This document shows, one piece after another, positions 60,293-64,000 of a stretch of DNA of 64,000 nucleotides (position 1 is its first letter; every line of letters begins with the position of its first letter). The stretch lies in the NCBI GenBank assembly GCA_964412785.1, contig CAYPQD010000010.1, positions 4,666-68,665 of the forward strand, in the 5' to 3' direction. Origin of the DNA: UBA5336 sp964412785 (GTDB lineage: Bacteria; Pseudomonadota; Alphaproteobacteria; Caulobacterales; Hyphomonadaceae). The notes beneath the pieces were generated by a model, which worked only from the letters and a program-made list of their open reading frames with translations, searched no databases and was not told the DNA's origin. Both the position numbers and the translations under genes were made by a program.

Positions 60293-61216
60293 ATGGCGGC
60301 CAGCGGGGCGCTCAAACTGGGGCTTGGGGTGTCAGGCGCGCTCGGTCAGTCCTGGTTTTCCGAGGCGAAGGCGTGTCGCCTGATCGAGCGGGCCTATGAG
60401 CTTGGCATCCGCCATTTCGACACCGCCGCCTTCTATGGCCGCGGCGAGGCCGAACGCCGGCTTGGCCGGGCGCTGGCCGGCGCCGATGACGCCCGGATCT
60501 CGACCAAGACCGGCACCCGCCAGGACCGTCTCGGCCGGCGCAGCAAGCTGTTCTGCGAGGCGGCGATCCGCGATGACCTGGAGGCTAGCCTGCAGCGCCT
60601 GCAGCGCCAGCGGATCGGAACGCTCTACCTGCATGGGCCGGATTACTGGATTGTCGACCACTACCGGCCGGTGTTCGAGGCGCTCAAAGCCGAGGGGCAT
60701 ATTGCACGCGGCGGCGTGTGCGCGGCAGGGCCGACACTCTGCCAGGCAATCCTCGACCAGACGACCGACGCGGTGATGGGCGCCTATAACCTGTTCGACC
60801 GGCGCCATTGCGCCCTGTTCGCCCTGGCGCGGGCGCGCGGCATCGCCACCGCTTCGATCGCGCCGCTGGGACAGGGGCTGCACCGGCGCGGCCTCTACTG
60901 GCCGCGCTCGCCAAGTGATGGCTGGTTGCTGGCGCGCGCGGTGCTGCGCAAGGGCGAGGCGCTGGCACGCGCGCGGCGGGCGCAGGTGCAGGCGTTGCAC
61001 CGGCTGGGCGACATGAGTGCGGCGCAGGCCCTGTTTCGCTACGCCCTGTCACACCCGGCGATCGATGTGGTCATGATGACGACGACCCGGCCCCGCCACC
61101 TGGAGGAGGCGGTGCGGATCGCGCGCGAGGCTCCGCTTGCGCCGGCGCGCCTCGCCGGGCTCGAAGGCCTCGTGGACGGGATGCTTGACGGGCCGCTCCA
61201 CCGCTGCGAATTCTGA
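60293..61216 (+). CDS. Aldo/keto reductase
   Basis: A 307-residue TIM-barrel NADPH oxidoreductase. The catalytic tetrad is visible as Asp and Tyr in HFDTAAFYGRGEAE, Lys in ISTKTGT and His in LYLHGPDYWI. The C-terminal NADPH region is FRYALSHPAIDVVMMTTTRP. It resembles aldose dehydrogenase-like members. The start at 60293 follows CCGGGAGCGATGCA; a TTG at 60269 is less likely. It is divergent from the pst operon. Confidence 0.88.
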   Translation: MAASGALKLGLGVSGALGQSWFSEAKACRLIERAYELGIRHFDTAAFYGRGEAERRLGRALAGADDARISTKTGTRQDRLGRRSKLFCEAAIRDDLEASLQRLQRQRIGTLYLHGPDYWIVDHYRPVFEALKAEGHIARGGVCAAGPTLCQAILDQTTDAVMGAYNLFDRRHCALFALARARGIATASIAPLGQGLHRRGLYWPRSPSDGWLLARAVLRKGEALARARRAQVQALHRLGDMSAAQALFRYALSHPAIDVVMMTTTRPRHLEEAVRIAREAPLAPARLAGLEGLVDGMLDGPLHRCEF

Positions 61217-61264
61217 ACGGGGCGCGGGGCGTGGTCGTCCTGGCGACGGGCCGGGCCGTTTGCC

Positions 61265-61365
61265 GATATCGTGCATGTCTGCGATATCCGGGCCTCACGA
61301 GGCCAAGTGGGTCAATTTAGTCGGAAAACGCCCTGACCGGAGTGGGACGGTTTCATGAAACCGTC
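61265..61365. promoter_or_regulatory. Run of three palindromes upstream of dusA
   Basis: GATATCG...CGATATC (61265-61288), GGCCTC-AC-GAGGCC (61291-61304) and the perfect 20-bp palindrome GACGGTTTCATGAAACCGTC (61346-61365) lie in the 250-bp AKR-dusA spacer. The second could be a terminator stem for the reductase gene; the third is a strong candidate operator or structured RNA element. No gene is credible in 61217-61465. Confidence 0.5.
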
Positions 61366-61465
61366 TGGCGACGGTCGGTCTTTTGTGCGATCTCAGATGC
61401 CCGGGCTGCGGTCATGTTATCCGGCGTCCGTTCATGAACAGAGCCCTGATACGGCCCGAAGAGTC

Positions 61466-62479
61466 ATGATCATGCATGATTACAGGTTTTCAGTCGCCCC
61501 CATGATGGAGTGGACAGACCGGCATTGCCGGGTGTTCCACCGTTCGCTGACTGCGCAGGCGCGGCTTTATTCGGAAATGGTGACGGCCGACGCCGTTATC
61601 CATGGCGATCGCCCGCGCCTGATCGGCTTCGACCCGGCCGAGCATCCCGTTGTCCTGCAGCTTGGCGGTTCGGAGCCGGTGCGCCTTGCCGAGGCGGCAC
61701 GGATCGGCGCGGCGTTTGGCTATGACGAGATCAACCTCAATTGCGGCTGCCCGTCGGAGCGTGTGCAGTCGGGCGCCTTTGGTGCCTGCCTGATGCGCGA
61801 GCCCGGCCTCGTTGCCGACTGCGTCGCGGCGATGGCGGCCGGGATCGATATTCCGGTCACCGTCAAGTGCCGGATCGGAATCGATGACGACCCGCCAAGG
61901 GAAACCCTGTTCCGCTTCGTGGAGACGGTCGCTGCGGCCGGCTGCGAGGTGTTTACCGTTCATGCCCGCAAGGCCTGGCTGAAGGGGCTCAGCCCGAAGG
62001 AGAACCGGGAGGTCCCGCCGCTCGACTATGCGCAGGTCGCGGAGCTGAAGCGCGAGCGCCCGGACCTGACCGTCATCCTGAATGGCGGGATTGCCGGGCT
62101 CGACGCGGCGGCGGAGCTGCTGCCGCGGTTTGACGGGGTAATGCTGGGGCGGGCGGTCTATCAGTCGCCTGCGCTTCTGAGCGGCGTCGATGCGCTGCTG
62201 GAGGGGCGTGCGCCCGAGCCGCCGACGCTGGGGACGCTCACCGGCGCGATCGACCGCATCCGCCCTTATATCGCCGGGGTGCTGGAAGACGGCACGCGCC
62301 TGCACGCGGTGACGCGCCACATGCTCGGGCTTTTCAATGGCCGGCCGGGCGCGCGGGCCTGGCGGCGCATCCTGTCTGAGGAGGCGGTGAAGCCAAGCGC
62401 CGGCCTGGATGTGCTCGACCGGGCGCTTGAGCCGGTGATCGCCGGCGCGGAATGGGAGCGGGCCGGCACGCTGGCCTGA
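61466..62479 (+). CDS. dusA: tRNA-dihydrouridine synthase DusA
   Basis: A 337-residue FMN enzyme that reduces uridine at positions 20/20a of tRNA. Motifs: FSVAPMMEWTDRHCRVFHR, LYSEMVTADAVIHGD, VLQLGG, NLNCGCPSERVQSGAFGACLM with the catalytic Cys, VKCRIGID, VHARKAWLKGLSPKENR, ILNGGI and GVMLGRAVYQSP. ATGs at 61466 and 61472 are both plausible. It ends just before a strong bidirectional terminator. Confidence 0.95.
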   Translation: MIMHDYRFSVAPMMEWTDRHCRVFHRSLTAQARLYSEMVTADAVIHGDRPRLIGFDPAEHPVVLQLGGSEPVRLAEAARIGAAFGYDEINLNCGCPSERVQSGAFGACLMREPGLVADCVAAMAAGIDIPVTVKCRIGIDDDPPRETLFRFVETVAAAGCEVFTVHARKAWLKGLSPKENREVPPLDYAQVAELKRERPDLTVILNGGIAGLDAAAELLPRFDGVMLGRAVYQSPALLSGVDALLEGRAPEPPTLGTLTGAIDRIRPYIAGVLEDGTRLHAVTRHMLGLFNGRPGARAWRRILSEEAVKPSAGLDVLDRALEPVIAGAEWERAGTLA

Positions 62480-62501
62480 AGCGGCCATGCGCTAAAAAGA
62501 G

Positions 62502-62531
62502 AAACGCCCCGGCCGTCAGACCGGGGCGTTT
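62502..62531. terminator. Bidirectional rho-independent terminator
   Basis: AAACGCCCCGG and CCGGGGCGTTT form an 11-bp stem with an 8-nt loop, ending in T-rich sequence on the plus strand and A/T-rich sequence (AAAAAG) on the other side. It separates the converging dusA and RTX genes. Confidence 0.9.
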
Positions 62532-62557
62532 GTGATCGGGGCGGGAGCCTCGTCCGG

Positions 62558-64000
62558 TCAGACGAGGAAGCCGTCATCCTGGTCGAGCGCGGCGATCTGC
62601 GCCTCCGACTCGAGCCCCTGCGGGCTTTCGGCGAGCTCGATCGGCGTCGGCAGGTCGCTGGCCTGCTCGGCGGCCGCGGTCAGGGCCGCGAACTCCTCGT
62701 CCGGCGAGTCGCGCCAGGGCGTTTCCGGCTCGGCGAATTCCGGAAGCGGCGGGGCCGCGGTGAAGTCGAAATCGGCCGTGATCAGGCTCGCCTGGCTGAC
62801 GCCGATGAGCGTGATCGTGTTGCCGAGCCCGTCGAAGATCACCGCATTGCCGGCCACTTCGGTGAGGTGGTTGGCAAAGAGATCGGCCACGTCGGTGATC
62901 GCACTGACGCCGGCGAGGTTGATCTTCTCAGCGCCGACACTGGCAATGAAATCGGTGATGGTGTCGGTGCCGAAGCCATCCTCGAAGACGAACAGGTCCG
63001 CCTGGCCGGCGCCGGTGAACTCGTCATCGCCGGTGCCGCCGACCATGGTGTCATTGCCGCCGCCGCCGAGGAGGGTGTCATCACCGGCTTCGCCGACGAG
63101 GAAGTCCGACTGGGAGCCGCCCGAGAGACGGTCATTGTCCGCCCCGCCATAGAGCGTGTCCTCGCCCTCCTGGCCGAGGAGGATGTCGTTGCCGACCCCG
63201 CCGAACAGGAAGTCCTTCTCGATCGCCTTGCCGCCGACCAGCGTGTCATTGTCGGCTTCGCCAAAGATCGTGTCCTCGCCATTGCCGCCGAACAGCTTGT
63301 CGTCGCCGGCCGCGCCGAGCACGGAGTCATTGTTGTTGCCGCCATTGATGAGATCGCCGCCATCACCGCCATCGAGCGTGTCGTCAGCGGTTTCACCCAG
63401 CAGGGTGTCGAGGCCGGCGCTGCCCAGCAGCAGGTCGAAGCCGCCGCCGCCGAGGATGAAGTCGTCGCCATCCTCGCCGTCAATGGTGTCGAAGCCGGCA
63501 TTGCCGTCCAGCGAGTCATTGCCGCCGCCGCCGGTGATGATGTTGTCGGCGGCATTGCCTTCGACCGTGTCATTCTGGTCGGCCAGGATCACGTTCTCGA
63601 AATTGACGTAGAGCTCGCCACTCGACCCCGTGTAATTGGTCTGGCCGGTGGTCATGTCGAAGTCGTAGAGGAAGTTGCCGACGGTCAGGTCGATCGTGTC
63701 CGTCCCGGCGCCGCCATCGGCCTCCTCGATCGCGCTGGTGCTGGCCGCGATGAAGAGATCATCGCCGTCGCCGCCGAAGAACTCGCCATCGCCGGCAGAC
63801 ACCAGCGTGTCATTGCCGGCCCCGCCGTCGAGCGTGTCCGGTGCACCAAAGGAGCCGCCGCCTTCGAGGCTGTCATTGCCTTCATTGCCGGTCAGGCTGT
63901 CATTGCCGGTACCGCCGAGCAGGGTATCGTCTCCGCCGGAGCCTTCCAGCGTGTCATTGCCGGCGCCGCCATCGAGCAGGTTGGCGTCGGTCTCGTCATT
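62558..64000 (-). CDS. RTX calcium-binding repeat protein, C-terminal part (cut by window edge)
   Basis: The frame is open to the right window edge and covers 480 C-terminal residues. There are over 20 GGxGxDxxx nonapeptides (for example GGGGNDTMVGGTGDDEF, GGTGNDSL), forming calcium-dependent beta-rolls. These are followed by a C-terminal region DLFVFEDGFGTDTITDF typical of type I secreted proteins, then an unusual ~70-residue acidic tail ending DQDDGFLV. The N-terminal effector or adhesin part is outside the window, so the function is unknown; surface-layer, adhesin and enzyme roles are all possible. Confidence 0.88.
   Translation of the reverse strand, partial: NDETDANLLDGGAGNDTLEGSGGDDTLLGGTGNDSLTGNEGNDSLEGGGSFGAPDTLDGGAGNDTLVSAGDGEFFGGDGDDLFIAASTSAIEEADGGAGTDTIDLTVGNFLYDFDMTTGQTNYTGSSGELYVNFENVILADQNDTVEGNAADNIITGGGGNDSLDGNAGFDTIDGEDGDDFILGGGGFDLLLGSAGLDTLLGETADDTLDGGDGGDLINGGNNNDSVLGAAGDDKLFGGNGEDTIFGEADNDTLVGGKAIEKDFLFGGVGNDILLGQEGEDTLYGGADNDRLSGGSQSDFLVGEAGDDTLLGGGGNDTMVGGTGDDEFTGAGQADLFVFEDGFGTDTITDFIASVGAEKINLAGVSAITDVADLFANHLTEVAGNAVIFDGLGNTITLIGVSQASLITADFDFTAAPPLPEFAEPETPWRDSPDEEFAALTAAAEQASDLPTPIELAESPQGLESEAQIAALDQDDGFLV

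Noticed and set aside
62839..63573. Long alternative frames in the RTX region rich in Thr, Ser and Pro
   Set aside because: They are out-of-phase translations of the repetitive RTX gene, which has the meaningful GGxGxD pattern.
1..64000. CRISPR arrays, integrases, insertion sequences with transposases, and rRNA genes
   Set aside because: None seen: no regularly spaced repeats, no transposase or integrase motifs, and only one tRNA cloverleaf was recognised.

Overview
The window is high-GC DNA (roughly two thirds G+C by eye) from an alphaproteobacterium. Supporting evidence: an alphaproteobacterial LexA preceded by a GTTC-N7-GTTC box, an MmcB-family gene with its own LexA box, lpxI in the lipid A cluster, and a PstA with a long DUF3333-like N-terminal part. 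A Caulobacterales/Maricaulales/Parvularculales-like relative is plausible but unproven. It is a draft assembly: a 100-N gap lies between tsf and pyrH and is flanked by two identical 55-bp copies, so the gap is probably artificial.

Layout. 1-635: partial alkB and a MAPEG gene (minus). 950-5558: monooxygenase-like protein, acyl-CoA dehydrogenase, MFS symporter, HtrA protease. 5721-23919: a long co-directional core block, dnaE, rpsB-tsf-pyrH-frr-uppS-cdsA-dxr-rseP-bamA-skp-lpxD-lpxA-lpxI-lpxB. It joins translation, isoprenoid and phospholipid precursors, outer-membrane assembly and lipid A synthesis, and it lacks the usual fabZ between lpxD and lpxA. 23932-31494: gltA and gltX (minus), comEC (plus), lexA, trpC and trpD (minus). 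31549-34520: SulP transporter, persulfide-dioxygenase-like protein and tRNA-Gly(CCC).

34586-38947 is the most unusual locus. Four genes overlap by 1-4 nt and encode a subtilisin-like lipoprotein, a membrane-anchored protein resembling a subtilase propeptide, an unknown lipoprotein and an M23 peptidase lipoprotein. It looks like an envelope-tethered proteolytic system. Across a divergent promoter region lie a class III sirtuin, an SOS-boxed mmcB, and an unknown protein with a QLDLF beta-clamp-binding motif.

40904-54895: thiG, a DsbA-like lipoprotein, an M48 metalloprotease with TPR-like C-terminus, a ferric-iron ABC transporter with a Fur-type palindrome, a ThiO-like oxidase, a second acyl-CoA dehydrogenase, an RnfD/NqrB-like protein coupled to a DUF2330 protein, and a TetR regulator with a small hotdog-like protein. 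54903-60158 is the phosphate regulon pstC-pstA-pstB-phoU-phoB (minus) behind a Pho box, without pstS or phoR. The right end has an aldo/keto reductase, a run of palindromes, dusA, a bidirectional terminator and the C-terminal part of an RTX protein that runs off the window.

Two copies of a ~120-bp intergenic element with TTATACCAA-type terminal inverted repeats lie in opposite orientation at 665-785 and 41833-41957. An internal hairpin is kept by compensatory changes.
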